Shown here piece by piece: positions 33,858 through 46,080 of a stretch of 64,000 nucleotides of DNA. Each line of letters starts with the position of its first letter. The stretch's first letter is position 1. The stretch comes from Lytechinus variegatus. Its lineage: Eukaryota > Echinodermata > Echinoidea > Temnopleuroida > Toxopneustidae. The notes below the pieces were generated by a model. It was given only the letters and a program-made list of their open reading frames with translations, made no database searches and was not told the DNA's origin. The translations under genes were made by a program, and so were the position numbers. The stretch covers positions 30,903,129 to 30,967,128 of the forward strand of contig NC_054746.1 in assembly GCF_018143015.1 (NCBI RefSeq), in the 5' to 3' direction.

Positions 33858-34086
33858 ACATGTCGAAAATCTGTCTATCTGGCGGTCAATCGGATCGGGG
33901 TCGCCCTAGCCACTAACCCATCTCTGTGGTCTAGTGGTTAAGGCACCGGCGTTCAAAGCTAGGGGCCCGGGTTCGATTCCCAGCAGAGACATATATTCGG
34001 CATCACCAATTTTTCCAAAAAGGGTAGATAGCTCTGGGGAACCTTGATCTAAGCTACGCCTACCTTATTCTCTTTATCCATTTCTG
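33858..34086 (+). repeat. Dispersed partial copy of the 407-bp tRNA-like unit
   Basis: It starts inside the unit at GTCGAAAATCTGTCTATCTG and runs through the tRNA-like part to CTACGCCTACC...CCATTTCTG, with several substitutions relative to the 15-16 kb units. It ends ~10 bases before the mariner-like foldback. Confidence 0.85.
33920..33990 (+). pseudogene. Decayed copy of the TCA tRNA-like gene
   Basis: Compared with the four intronic copies, the first base is A (breaking the first acceptor pair), the anticodon stem has GCTAG for GCTGG, and the T-stem has CCCAG for CCCGG. The T6 terminator is replaced by TATATTC. The TCA anticodon loop itself is unchanged. Confidence 0.7.
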
Positions 34087-34096
34087 TCACACTATA

Positions 34097-34915
34097 CAGT
34101 GCGTCCCAGAAAAAACGAAACCGAGATTTAGCGATCATTTATCATTACTTAATCATAAATAAAATAAACAAATGACCTACCAATTTAAAGCTTAGAATCT
34201 CCTCTTTCATCTGATATTACTTAGATTATTTCTCATTCACGCATGAGTGAGCAAATACAATTTGAAGAAAGGATATCAAAAACTCATTTTGCGGGGGGTA
34301 TCTGGGTTTCAAAAAGAAAAACACATTTTTGAAAAGTTCAATATCTCTTCTTTAATTTGATACCTAAATTACAGAGAATGGTCAAGAAATAACAAAGTTC
34401 TGGTCATTTGAAATAAGGCTTGAATTTCAATAATTTCATAAATTGAAGAGGTTCTCCAGGCTGGCTTTCAAACTCACTCGACACTCCGTTTTGTTGACGA
34501 TCAGCCATGCATTAAATCTTTTGTTCACCATGCGAAAGCTTCTGTGGGAAACCGGTGAAAACACGTTTATCTCATGAAATTATGGAAATACAAGCCTTAT
34601 TTCAAATGACCAGAACTTTTTTATTTCTTGACAATTTTCTGTAATTGAGGTACCAAATTAAAGAGCAGATATTGAATTTTTCAGAAATGTGGTTTTCTTT
34701 TTGAAACCCAGATACCCCCGCCAAGTGAGTTTTTGGTATCCTTTCTTCAAATTGTTTTTGCTCACTCATGCGTGAATAAGAAATAGCCTAAGTAATATCA
34801 TATGAAAGAGGAGATTCTAAGCTTTAAATTGGTAGGTCATTTGTCTATTCTATTTATGATTAAGTTATGATAAATGATCGCTAAATCTCGGTTTCGTTTA
34901 TTCTGGGACGCACTG
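34097..34915. mobile_element. Mariner/Tc1-like non-autonomous foldback with ~340-bp inverted arms
   Basis: The ends CAGTGCGTCCCAGAAAAAAC and GTTTATTCTGGGACGCACTG are mirrored and flanked by TA on each side, the target choice of mariner/Tc1. The arms match over ~340 bases (landmarks CGAAACCGAGATTTAGCGAT, AAGCTTAGAATCTCCTCTTT, GAAAGGATA, CTTGAATTTC) around a ~120-base centre. No transposase remains. Confidence 0.8.
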
Positions 34916-34956
34916 TATATAAATATATACATACACATTGATATATACATATTTAT

Positions 34957-35103
<147 letters not shown>

Positions 35104-35225
35104 TATATATATACTTTTTGATTGCGATTGGTTTGATTCAAGGAGATGAATCTGCTGGCACAATTTGGTTTAACTTCTGAAGTTTTCCATGGCGAAGAAG
35201 AATAGTGTAGTAGGTTTCACGGTAC

Positions 35226-35345
35226 ATCATGTAACTTTCTTGGGCAAGTGTTGGTCCTGAAAAGGACCACCCAATCTCGACGTTTCGACAAGTGTGTACT
35301 TGTCATCTTCAGGGATTGCTATGTTCAGTTTATGTGACTCGACAT
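35226..35345 (-). mobile_element. Penelope-like element 3' remnant with a hammerhead-like core
   Basis: On the - strand, 35312-35280 reads CTGAAGA, then an 8-bp stem (TGACAAGT/ACTTGTC with loop), then GAAAC and GTC. This has the order CUGANGA-stem II-GAAA expected of a hammerhead core. Downstream GGTCCTTTTCAGGACC is palindromic. Such CTGAAGATGAC...GTCGAAACGTC segments are known at the ends of Penelope-like retroelements. No reverse transcriptase or GIY-YIG domain remains nearby. Confidence 0.5.
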
Positions 35346-37418
35346 CTGCCTTCTACCTCCCTTCTTTGAACAATATTCTATACTTCACGACGTATGTTTT
35401 TCGATAATTGAAATTGGGGTAGAAACATCGCTTGGCTCGACGGAAAATATCATACACGAACGCAAGGGAACGTAAACAAAAAATAAAAGTTGTTAATGAC
35501 TTCACTTCACAAATAATAATTTTACCATTTATGGCGAGTAGCGTCCGAATATTTCCCCAGAAAAATTGATTAAAATGGCTTTGGGTAGTAATTGGTCAAA
35601 GGTAACTGTAATCCAAATAGTATACAACTGGATGCTGGCTGTTAATGAATGATTACGAAATAGCAGTTGCATTTATGTAAAACTGTAATAATGACATAAA
35701 GAAAACAGTTAAGTAAATGGATGAAACTGCACTGATTGAGAAATACATGAATCTATTTTGTTAATAAATATATCTGTACTTGGATTGATGAATAAGTAAA
35801 CCAGAAGATAGCAATTACATACAAACAATGATTGATAATCGGTAAATGATAGATAAGTAAATGAATAAATAGAAATACAATAGATTACTTGAAAGATGAA
35901 TAAATGAATAAGAAGGTATATAAATGAATAGAGAAAATAGTTATGAAATAAAAATTATGAACGAATGAATGAATGGATACGTTAATGAAAAAATTAATGA
36001 ATTGATAGTTGAATAGATGACTATCTAAGCTGAAAGTAGCCTCTCTAATCTGTCACTACAATATTATGCGGTATATGAGAAACTTCAGAATACAAAAATG
36101 TGTATCTTTATCATTATAAACTTTAAATGCTTATGACCTTAAGATTTTTGGGATTTTATAGAACGATGAACTCTTGATCCAAAACTTGTATCCCTTTCGG
36201 CAAAGGAAGGGTAAAGGAAGAGACCATGTTGTCAGATTACATCTGGAGAATTGGAACAAATGTAACACGGTGATCTAGAGGGAATAATAGGTGTAACAAA
36301 AACTCATATCTCAACTTATCGTTCATATCACAACTAGAATGAAAGTCTTCTAGTTCGGTAGACGTCATGCATGCGCAATCAGAAATATATATCGAATTAC
36401 TATTTTCAAAAAGGTAAATTGTTCTAGATTTTTGGGGTTAGCTTATACGATTTCGTTTTGTTTGTATTCCCGATCTTGAAGTTTTTGTTCTACTTCTTAT
36501 TCATATTTATACTGTTGATCCCTTGTAACATGAACAAAATTGAGAATCATATGAAACATATATTACATGTATATTATTTTGAATATTGGTAAAACAGTTT
36601 GCACTTTATCAATCAGTATCAAAGAAATCTTTCCAAATGATGCCAAATGTTGAGTCTTACTCTGTTTGGCTATTTACGATGTGTTTACCTCCTTACTATC
36701 AGAAGATAGTCCTTATAACATACATTATTGTTTTTTTTTTCATCCAACAACATCTTTCGCATGAATACTCTTCTCTCTTTTTTACATTTTTTCTTACGTT
36801 TTGTACTATATTTATCTTAGTATGGTTGATATGGCTTCTCTAACTTGCCTTTACTCATTTCAATGTTATTTTCTAGTGGAGCATAATTATATTCATGTAC
36901 TTGATAATATGTGTATATATGAGGTGGGTGGGGTGCGCGTGTGTGTTTGCGCGCTCGTGCATGTGTGGTGTGTTTTGCTTGATTTCCCCTGTCTCTCTTC
37001 CCGTTAAATTCACTATTTTTCCTACAAAATTTTATAAAGGCTGACAAAGTGAACTATCCTAGGGCAAGCTGCGAGTTGAAAGGAGCAGCCTCTTTTTCGA
37101 CAAAATATACGTCAGCTGTATATTGTTTATTTCCACTTTGCGTTTCCGTTTTCCTAAACAAGGTCAGTGTTGTGTGAGAGCTGTCCAACTTTATAAACTT
37201 GTTCAAAACAACATCAGGTAGTATAGCAATCGTAATAGTTTTCTCAACGAATTTCCACAACTCAAATACTATTCTCTAACTTGGTTTTCATTTTTAATAG
37301 TACTTTTCTGATAACATTTACCTTTGGGCATGTTCAAGATGGAAAATTTTCATTGCTGATTATAGTGAAAAAATTAATATAGCTATTATAGAAGCTAAAT
37401 AAAGTAGTTAATTCAATA
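35346..37418. other. Intergenic, no gene seen
   Basis: 35640-36030 is a low-complexity AT-rich stretch with recurring GAATGAATAAATGAAT-like words. 36920-36990 is GT/GC-rich. No coding sequence is recognised. Confidence 0.45.
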
Positions 37419-37549
37419 GGGTCCCGTAACACAAAGGTTAGCGATTAACCGTATGCTTGATTTCCACGATTGATTGTACATTGCAGTCAACGCAATCAAT
37501 CGTAGAAAAATGTTCTACGATCATTGCTAAGCTTTGTGTTACAGGCCCC
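37419..37549. mobile_element. MITE with GGGTCCCGTAACACAAAG termini
   Basis: Left GGGTCCCGTAACACAAAGGT then TAGCGAT is mirrored by ATCATTGCTAAGCTTTGTG then TTACAGGCCCC. Internal ACGATTGATTGTACATTGCA is also palindromic with CAATCAATCGTAG. ~131 bp. Confidence 0.75.
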
Positions 37550-38513
37550 AGGAGTCTCTTTTTTGTTACAATTTATTATTCTGTCGGCTACCAACGACAC
37601 AATATAGAACCTCAAAGCGAAATATGCACATTTACTGATATTCAATTAATAGTTTCATTTTCATTGGACATTTCGTGGCAGTAAATGGAATTTCTTTATA
37701 AAATAAAGAAAACTTCCCATGGTCACACTTTTTTCTTCTCTTTTTCTTATAGGGAAGAGATGTACATGTAATTGAACGCTACTCTTAATAAGGGAGATAT
37801 CTCACCATAAATTAGGCATGCCAATATTGCTATAGAAATTTGATGAAACCTTGATATTGAAAAATATAATACTGAATAAAGAAGGAAGACATATCCTGGA
37901 AGGGGTGCGGGCTCCATACCCCGCAACCACCGCGATTTCGCTGCAGTGTCTCTAAAACCCTATGTGAAGATTATCCACAGGCAAATTACATTCTTATATT
38001 TTCCATTCAAATATCAAAGATATGATATTTGTAGGCCTAGATATTGTTATGTGAGTAAGATATGTATCCACTTACACAAACAAATGTGAGATTATATACT
38101 GGTGCAGCATTGCAATTAATCTCAAAAGAGTTGCACAATGAAATATAATGGCAAAATTGACTGGAAGTCTCAGCCAGTTGTATTATGTTCTATAATTGAC
38201 GGAAACATCTACTTAATTGGTTGCCTTTTGTGTGTTCCGTTATGTTGTCTAGTGTTACGTAAGATCATTTAGATTTTAAATACGTGATTTTATCTTGTGT
38301 TTTTAATCTACACATTTGATTCATTTCAATCGCTACTTTTTTATCTGGAAAATAAACAGCTTTGAATAAATAATTCATATGTGGAATAGGGTTTCCATTG
38401 TGCAGATTTTCGTATGGACGCCATTCTTGCATGCATTGGTGAAATCCTGCTTGCACCAAAAAAATTGACTCTTCACTTTCTAATACTATATCAAAAGTAA
38501 TGTCAGGTTTAAA
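37550..38513. other. Intergenic, no gene seen
   Basis: AT-rich, with no structural feature recognised. Confidence 0.4.
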
Positions 38514-39115
38514 GGCCCCCTCACACCTAACCGAATTTCGTAAATAAACCTTGCGATGGCTGGCGAAAGGCATTTTTAAACAATTCATTTTAGTAACTGA
38601 TAGTAAATCATATTTACCCTTCGTGTTTGGGTTCGTACATCTTCTGAATTAATAGCTGCGATTATTCAAATTCGCGCGGAAATTTTGATCATGTTTAAAA
38701 TTTCCCGACGAATTGAAAAATCGTTGGTCATCTGTTTGAATTCGCATCTCTTATTTAGTCTGCAGTAATTGTTTGTTTATCGTTCGTGTGTTTTTGTCGC
38801 ACACAGTCCCTCTTTGTGGACAGATCTCAAAATAACCCGTAACAAAGCAACGTAATGACACAACTGCCCGATCTATTCCCTCGTCTTCGTTTCTAATCGC
38901 ACGTCATTTCAAACCATTGCTCACTGTTCGTTCGTCTTATTGAGTTATATCAACCCTTCGCTCGCCTTCGGCCGTTCGTTGATAACATTTGACAATAGTT
39001 ACTGATCTCATGATTTGACAGAAATTTTATTTGAATTCGTTGAATTCGCGTGCATTTCGTTCATTTTTCCATTCGTCACCCTTCGTCCGCCTACATTCGG
39101 TCAGGTGTGAGGGTT
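38514..39115. mobile_element. MITE with CCCTCACACCTAACCGAA termini, ~600 bp
   Basis: Left GGCCCCCTCACACCTAACCG then AATTTCG. The right end, reverse complemented, is AACCCTCACACCTGACCGAA then TGTAGG. Internal TTCGT/GTTCG words are frequent (TCGTTCGTCTTATTGAG, GGCCGTTCGTTGATAAC). A reading frame at 38265-38588 overlaps its left end and is not considered real. Confidence 0.75.
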
Positions 39116-39399
39116 TTTTACGTCAGTGCAATATACCTAAACATTCAAAGTCCGGGATATTATTGAATTAACCTATATTGCAAAGAGAGTCACTACTGTC
39201 ATTTTTTGCATAAATTCCATACCGTTTCCATTGTCTTCTTCTTAAAAAAATAAACATTCGTTGTCATTTACACCATAAAAATATATAATAGGGGAGTAAA
39301 TCGGAACTGTGGCTCAATAATGCATCTCATGAGTTTGAACCATAATGTCCAGGGCTCAAAATCTCGAGCATTTAAGGGATTCCTTGAATGCTCTTAAGG

Positions 39400-39965
39400 T
39401 ACAACTGGGGTAATGGAAACATTGTATTAAATAGAAATCCAACCAAAATTAAAAACTGTTTTATTGGAAGAAGAAAAATCAGAAAAAAATTCATGGATGA
39501 AAGTTTTGGCAAAATCGGAAAAACTATGAGAAAGTTATGATTTTTTAGTTGTAAAAATTGGTAATCGCTATACCCATGGAGACTTCAAATTGGTGATGTC
39601 ATAAGGCAAGGACTACTCTCCCATTTACTCCAATTTATGAAATTGGTAAATTGTCGTTTTTTTATTTTAAACTATACACATTTCTTTAATGAGGATATAA
39701 AGCTACATTGGTTATATATGGATTACGAAAAAAAAAAAACCAACACAAATCCAATAAATTAAGTACATGGCATACGGGAAAGTTTCCCTTCCCACTTGTT
39801 ATACTCTACTTAACCTGTTGCCAATTTGAGATTTGAATAGATTTAGGGATCTCAATTTAAAAAAAGGCCTAACCGTTTTTATTGCTTGTCCGGTTTCTTT
39901 CGAATTTTCACCATTACGTCCAACCTATTTTTTCCTTTGTCACACGACACCAGGGCTGGATTCTA
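39400..39965. mobile_element. Older foldback-type element, degenerate
   Basis: The left half GAAAGTTTTGGCAAAATCGG, AGAAAGTTATG, TGGAGACTTCAAATTGGTGA parallels the arm layout of the 28.3-kb element. The right half reverse complement (AAGAAACCGGACAAGCAATA, TCTCAAATTGGCAACAGG) weakly mirrors it. Ends uncertain. Confidence 0.4.
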
Positions 39966-40687
39966 CGTTTAGTGCTATAATGTTTGATATTATTGTTGTT
40001 ATCAATAATACATTATTTCTATCATAGTCAACAAATTGTGTGTCCTTTTGTGTAAATAAAAAAAAGTGAAACAAACATCATAATTTATTTCATTTCATTC
40101 TAAAATAATGTTCAAACGCGTGCACATGTTGGTACTTGTATTTAGGGTTTTCCGGAGTTTTCATCGGACAGATTGTATATAAACAATCAGACATGATATG
40201 TCTCTCAGCCAATTAAAATGAAGTAAAGCTTCTAAAACTTATTTTCAGATGACAAATTAGACATTCTTGAATGAATTCTTACACGCTAAGGAGTAATTTA
40301 CATAAAAAAAAATTATGGAGTTATGGGGGTTCATGTGTTAGTAAATGTGTCACACAAAACTAAATTTGTTGTTCTTTCTATAAAGGTGCTGCGTAGTAAG
40401 AAGTGATAGGGATACGTGGAGCAGACCTTGAGTTATAGACGCGGCTGCCTGATCAAGAAACCGAGTTGGTTAAATTTATTGCCTAATTCTTCTATATCAG
40501 GCGGGTCAAACTGCTTGCAGCGCACACGACAAGAAAAGGAAAGTGCGGTCATGAAATCTCTTATATCAATGATCAACTTTACACATTTCACAATGAGTAT
40601 GTGCAAAAATATAATGTTATATCATAAATGCTTTAAGAGTCTGAAAAGTTATAAAAGCGTAGACCTACATTATACGGATGAAACCTG

Positions 40688-40880
40688 ATTCAATTCAATT
40701 CAATTCTTTTATTTCATTTCCATTCAAAACATAATATAAAATAATATAAAGCAATACAAATCAAGTACAATTTTATAGGGCATTCTTACTTCGTAAAACA
40801 GAAAAAAAGTATAATATAGAGCATAAATGGAAATGAGGGGGATCCACTAAAAAGCAAAGCTTGTAAAGTTTTGCAAAGCT
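40688..40880 (-). mobile_element. Probable LINE 3' end with a (GAATT)n tail
   Basis: Read on the - strand, a 3'-UTR-like stretch ends GAAATGAAATAAAAGAATTG, then repeats of AATTG/GAATT. A short pentamer repeat as 3' tail is typical of some non-LTR retrotransposon families. No reverse transcriptase coding is present, so the 5' part is missing. Family not assigned. Confidence 0.4.
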
Positions 40881-43800
40881 TGATCGTATTGGCCTTAAAA
40901 CAAATTCATCATTATCGCTACTGTATAAAAAAAAGCTGTATAGAATACCATCGATGATAAAACAAAGTAGCTCTTGAGAACAATAATAGTAATTTATAAT
41001 ACTTTGATAAAAAAGTTTGTAAGCACTACATAAGCAATAAATAAGTTGAAGAGATAAAAACATACTGTATACAATTGTGAAGATATAATATTTACACTAT
41101 CAGTAATCATGAAGATCCAATATAGTGACGCCCTTCCCCGTCAGCGAACAGACCCAATAATTTGACCACGCGAATTCTAATCGCTATTCATACCTACACG
41201 CATGAAAAATGTCCCTATACATAATTACGGAATGCATGCCTTCATTAGTCACGGAATGCAGGCCTACATTTAGTCACACTCTCGTCATGTTACATAAAAC
41301 CAATAATGTTGCCTCGGATCGCACCTCCTCGTTGTAACCCGTCCCGTTGTAACATATGGTAGATTCTACGAACCTAATCATAACCAATCATCTAACCAAT
41401 CATACATGAACATGACCTCATTTCAATAAAAAGCCAAGTATAAATGAAATAAAACGACTAATTCTTGCTCACCCGTAAACATGGTAAAACAGGGAAGGTT
41501 CATTCGTAAAGCCTGGCACCAACGATGGTTTTGAATTATTGTTGGAGTTTCAATAACTTTCAAACTAGGTTTTTAAAATTGTACTTTTTTATAAAGCACT
41601 TTTAGTGTTGTCTCCATGTATTGTCAATCCTTTCCTAACCACAGACCCTTGACACATTTAACAAATCCGAGGGGTAATAAAGTTGCTGCCATGTCAAGTC
41701 TCGAAAGAAAATGGAAAAATTAAGAACATGTTCCCCCGGAAGACATCGTTCTTATGTCTGATTTTGTCTCGTCTTTTGGAAGATTATGACATGTCAAAAT
41801 GCGAGTTAGTAAAGTTTGACAATTTGTCTCTTGTATAAACAATATGAATTACACTGTCTACACGCGCGAAAAGATTTCGTTTTATATGGCCATGCCGGAA
41901 TTGTTTAACATTTATGGTAATCATAATGATTCTTCATGCAAATTATTCATGCTTTATTGTCAAAGAAAACTGATATGAATGTATGAATGTAATTTTACAG
42001 ATCGTGACATGATCTTAAAATTTGTTTTCACATAATTGTGAACAATGTATTCATGATATTGGTTGATGATTGCTATACGTCTCTCATTGTTCATCTTCCC
42101 ATCTCAATCTATTTATAACTTTCATCAAGCAAGTTGATAGAAACGGAAGACCTCCTGCAAGCTATTTCCTATACACCTCGTCCCCTCTCCGCTTGATGTA
42201 TTTAAGTATTACCACCCCTATTTCCGGTAAGACGAAGGAGACTAATAATAGTTCATTGTGTTTTTGTGGAATCTTATTGTTCTACATCGTTTGGTCGATT
42301 CGATTATTATTTACATTTTTAAAGATATTTAGATCTAGATTTTATTCATTTCCGTTCAACAAAATATAACATAATACGGTTAAAGTAACGATACATAGTA
42401 AAATATCACAAACCGTTCAACGACAGTATATGAAAATAACATGAACAGAGGTGAAATGCAATGACTAAAAAATGAATATCCAATTACTCACTCCATTTCG
42501 CTTATTTCAATTCCCAACATTACAAATTGGTTTCGTATATTTGTAAGTACAGATAATATCCCATAAAACTATAGCAATTTATACGTAGAAAAATTAAAGC
42601 CAAAATCATCATTCAAAGCGGAAGAAAATGGAGGAGACTACTAAAGAAAAAGATTTTGTAGGGTCCAGTCTCCTATTCAAAATATTCTTGTAAATAGTAT
42701 AGAAAAAAACTAAATTGACAACTTAAGCATACAACAAGTTAAAGCATAATTAGGAAAATGCATGAAGACAAAGAGAGAAGAATTATAATCCATTCACTTG
42801 TTTCAACGTACCTTTATGTTGATGGTTCTTATTTATGTCTAAACTCTTAGATAAGCTCTGCTTTACCGACCAAGAACACATATTAGAGAAAGGACGTGTA
42901 TGCTTATTCAAGTTATGAAGCCGCTTTTTCCCGATAGAAATCGGTTTACCTCAAATTAAAGAAACAATTAGCGAGCTTTTTAAATTATTATTTGAATATT
43001 TTATGTATTAATACTTAAACCTTTCGGAACCTCTGAAACAGTACATTATTGACTTCAATTCGTTTCATTATTTCACCAATGTCTTCGCCATGGCCATCAC
43101 TAACATTGAATTTGAATTATGACATCTCCCTTTTTCAAACTGTGTAAACGTTACGCTTCTACATTATATACTTCCCCTGTTCCCAAGCACAACCTGTCCA
43201 AGTATTAGCAAAATAACCGTTTTACCTAAAGAACAATGTAATCTAAAATAAAAACATTTTTTTATGAATGTTGAAAATAATTACGGACAAAATGAGCATA
43301 ATCACGCGAGAAGTGATTACTCCAATTTCCCTTCCCGTGTCTAATTATAAAAAGGGAGATCATGTGAGTTCTTGTTCAAGTGTTGCCTGAAGACAACTGT
43401 TCTTTATCGTAAGGCATGAGCAAACAATCGGGATATACCAACACAAATGACTATTTATAGGACTAGTATCATCAGAGTATATCACATTCTCATTTTGTAA
43501 TGTTTACATATCACTTGACAAAAAATCGAATTGCCAATAAGCTTTTATTTGGTAAATAAGACAAATCCATGAAATATTTTTTATTATCATCATTCTAATA
43601 ATAGTGCCAAGAATATCTTCACTTAACAAAGATTTTCCTTGAATTTCTACAATGTCTTATCCCAAACACATCTTGGGGACATAAATACGTAGGGAAAGAC
43701 GATGCTCTTTATTTCTTTTTGTTGCATCCAAATGTATTTACGTTGGTTCACACTTTGATAAATCTTAAACAAACTCTATATGAGGTTGGGGTCATTTGAC

Positions 43801-44177
43801 TCGAAACGTAATAATTTTCTTTCAACTTGAACTGTGGGCAATTTTGAGTAAAACGGAGACTTCTTTCTGAAAAAATAATTCCATTGTATTAAAACTTGAA
43901 TCGACGTCAACGTCTGTATAAGGCGATAAAACCAAGTTTAGCAAGTGATCACTTTGTTCAAATGATTGTAAATCGACTGTAAAATGTTGTTTTGAATCCC
44001 TGTAAATTTTTTGTGTTACTGTGATGAGAAAATACCCTTTTTTATCCCATATATATGATACTTTTCAGTGTTCCCTTTAGACATGATTTTCAATGCTAAT
44101 TCCTGGCTAATAATCGACCCTAAACTTTTTTGTGTGTATAGGGTTACACTACAAACTAACAAGTTACCAAAGTTCAC
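40881..44177. other. Intergenic, no gene seen
   Basis: AT-rich. A small direct repeat (GGAATGCATGCCTTCATTAG / GGAATGCAGGCCTACATTTAG) lies at ~41228-41272. No domain-bearing frame was found. Confidence 0.4.
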
Positions 44178-44358
44178 CTCTTGATATTCACAGCATGCGC
44201 GCGCGTTATCACGAAGTTCAGCACGTTTCTTGCTGAGATAGCACAGGCATACTTCCGCGGCGCGCGCGGCGGATGTGAGCTCTTTAGGAATAAGGCTTTC
44301 TCGAGGATGTCTCTCAAATTGAGTTAGCAAGGCACGGATGTCATAGCCCCCCTCCGTG
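44178..44358 (-). CDS. Unrecognised GC-rich open segment, possible exon (low confidence)
   Basis: On the - strand the frame reads DTEGGYDIRALLTQFERHPR, then SLIPKELTSAARAAEVCLCY, then LSKKRAELRDNARACCEYQE. It has balanced amino-acid use and helical character, and is clearly richer in GC than its surroundings (GCGCGCGC tracts). A donor-like AAGAG|gtgaac follows at 44177-44172, and a possible acceptor CTCTAATCGAG precedes it. I do not recognise the sequence, and no partner exon was found. It may be a chance frame in a GC-rich regulatory region about 0.9 kb upstream of the IgGFc-type start codon. Confidence 0.2.
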
Positions 44359-45230
44359 TCCACCTCGATTAGAGATGGGAACAGCCCTCAAACAAGCCAC
44401 AGAGTAGGGCTAGCAACAGAGGCAACAGCAGGCCGCACTGAGTCAGTAGCAGAAGCCACACTACAGGTGGGACTCAACTGCAGAGAAAGTCAACAATGAC
44501 TAGAATATAAACTTGGAATCTTTGCCTTTACCGTCTGCTACTGTTGGATAAGCCCCATAGGTTTCCAGACAGAGGACCATAGAACAGATCAATAGATCAG
44601 TTGGTGCTGGATATCTACTGAAACTTTGTGGATCAGGTTGTTCTGACACGGGATTGATAATTGTACACCTAAAATGCCATCTGAAGAAAATGGAGGAACT
44701 TTAAATCTAATAATCGATAATTTTTTTCCATTGTTGTAATATGTGCTTGTTGGCAAAACAAACTAAATGAAGCAATGAATTCGCAAGTGACAATAAGTGA
44801 TAGTCAAAAAAGAAATTTAATCAGCCTTGAATTCAAAAGGACCTGATCAGCAGATTTAGCACATATATGATGAAGAATATGAAAATTTCAAAGCAAGTTT
44901 AGTCAGCGTGACAACAAAGGTGTAACGTAACAAGAGAGTTAATCTTCGTTTTGGAATGTACAAATTGCAACCTGCTGTCTTCGTTAATTATTTTCATATT
45001 AGAGATTAGTTCAACCAGACCTGACGGCTGATGAAGTGGACTCACTACGATACCCAAACACGCGCAGTTGCAACTAGGAGATAAGTCCATAAGACACGAG
45101 GCAGCCATGTTAAGTGTTGTTAGACATTAATATCCCCAACCTTCAACATCTGAAAAGGCTTGGAGTCAGGTCTATGACATAGTGCTATATTTTTTCCTGT
45201 TTTCGCCAAAAGTACTCTTCATAAATCACC
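44359..45230. other. Flank upstream of the IgGFc-type gene
   Basis: Presumably holds its promoter and any 5' UTR. ~44390-44500 is rich in CAG/ACAG words. No specific element can be assigned. Confidence 0.3.
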
Positions 45231-45336
45231 ATGCAGTACTCTGGATATATTTCCTGCCCACCATCTTGGAATTATTGCTGGTATATTGCCTTCCTTGGAC
45301 TGGCTGTTTTCGGCTTCGTGTCAGGAGTCCCCAGTG
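45231..45336 (+). CDS. IgGFc-type exon 1: signal peptide
   Basis: ATG in the context ATAAATCACCATGC. 35 codons plus one base, encoding MQYSGYISCPPSWNYCWYIA and FLGLAVFGFVSGVPS. Donor G|gtaagg, phase 1. No in-frame exon fitting between this and 62937 was found. Confidence 0.75.
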
Positions 45337-46020
45337 GTAAGGAGACAGCTTTTGATTACCCATAACAGTTAAACCGTTGACATCCCCAAAATCATCTTTT
45401 GATTTATTAATTTTAGTAATGTCATGTATTTTTTGTTCATGGAGGATTGGCCTATATTTAGATAAATGAATATAAATCATGTCACGAACAAACAAATATA
45501 GGACTATATTTTGGTATAAGGTGTCAACCACAACAAGTAATAGACACATGCTGGTCATAGTAGAATGGAAGTTCATCCACTGGTAACCTATCATCTTTAT
45601 TACATTGTTATCTGTCTTCCGTGTTGGTCAATTGTCATTTTGTCTCTAATCGATGGCGTGTTTACATAAACTTTATATTGGATATGTGTTCATGATGGAG
45701 TTGTAGTTCTTATGTAATGTATGCAATATGATAACATCAGTGAAAATTCAATTACCCTCACCCATCGTCTCACACTCCACGACTCAATGTATAATGACGA
45801 AATATTCACGAATGTTCATGCTACAGTTATGGCGACGACTACTGTTTTTATTGCTGTTTATATAGGCCTGTTATTACTTCAACTCCTTCTACGGTACCAC
45901 CGTCACCGCCACCACTACTACTACTGCTGCTACTACTACTTCTACTACTGCTGCTGCTACTACTATACTACTACTGCTGCTGCTGCTACTGCTCTACTAC
46001 TGCTGCTGCTGCTGCTACTT

Positions 46021-46080
<60 letters not shown>

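Noticed and set aside
38265-38588. 107-aa - strand frame
   Set aside because: It overlaps the terminal repeat of a MITE and has no recognisable domain.
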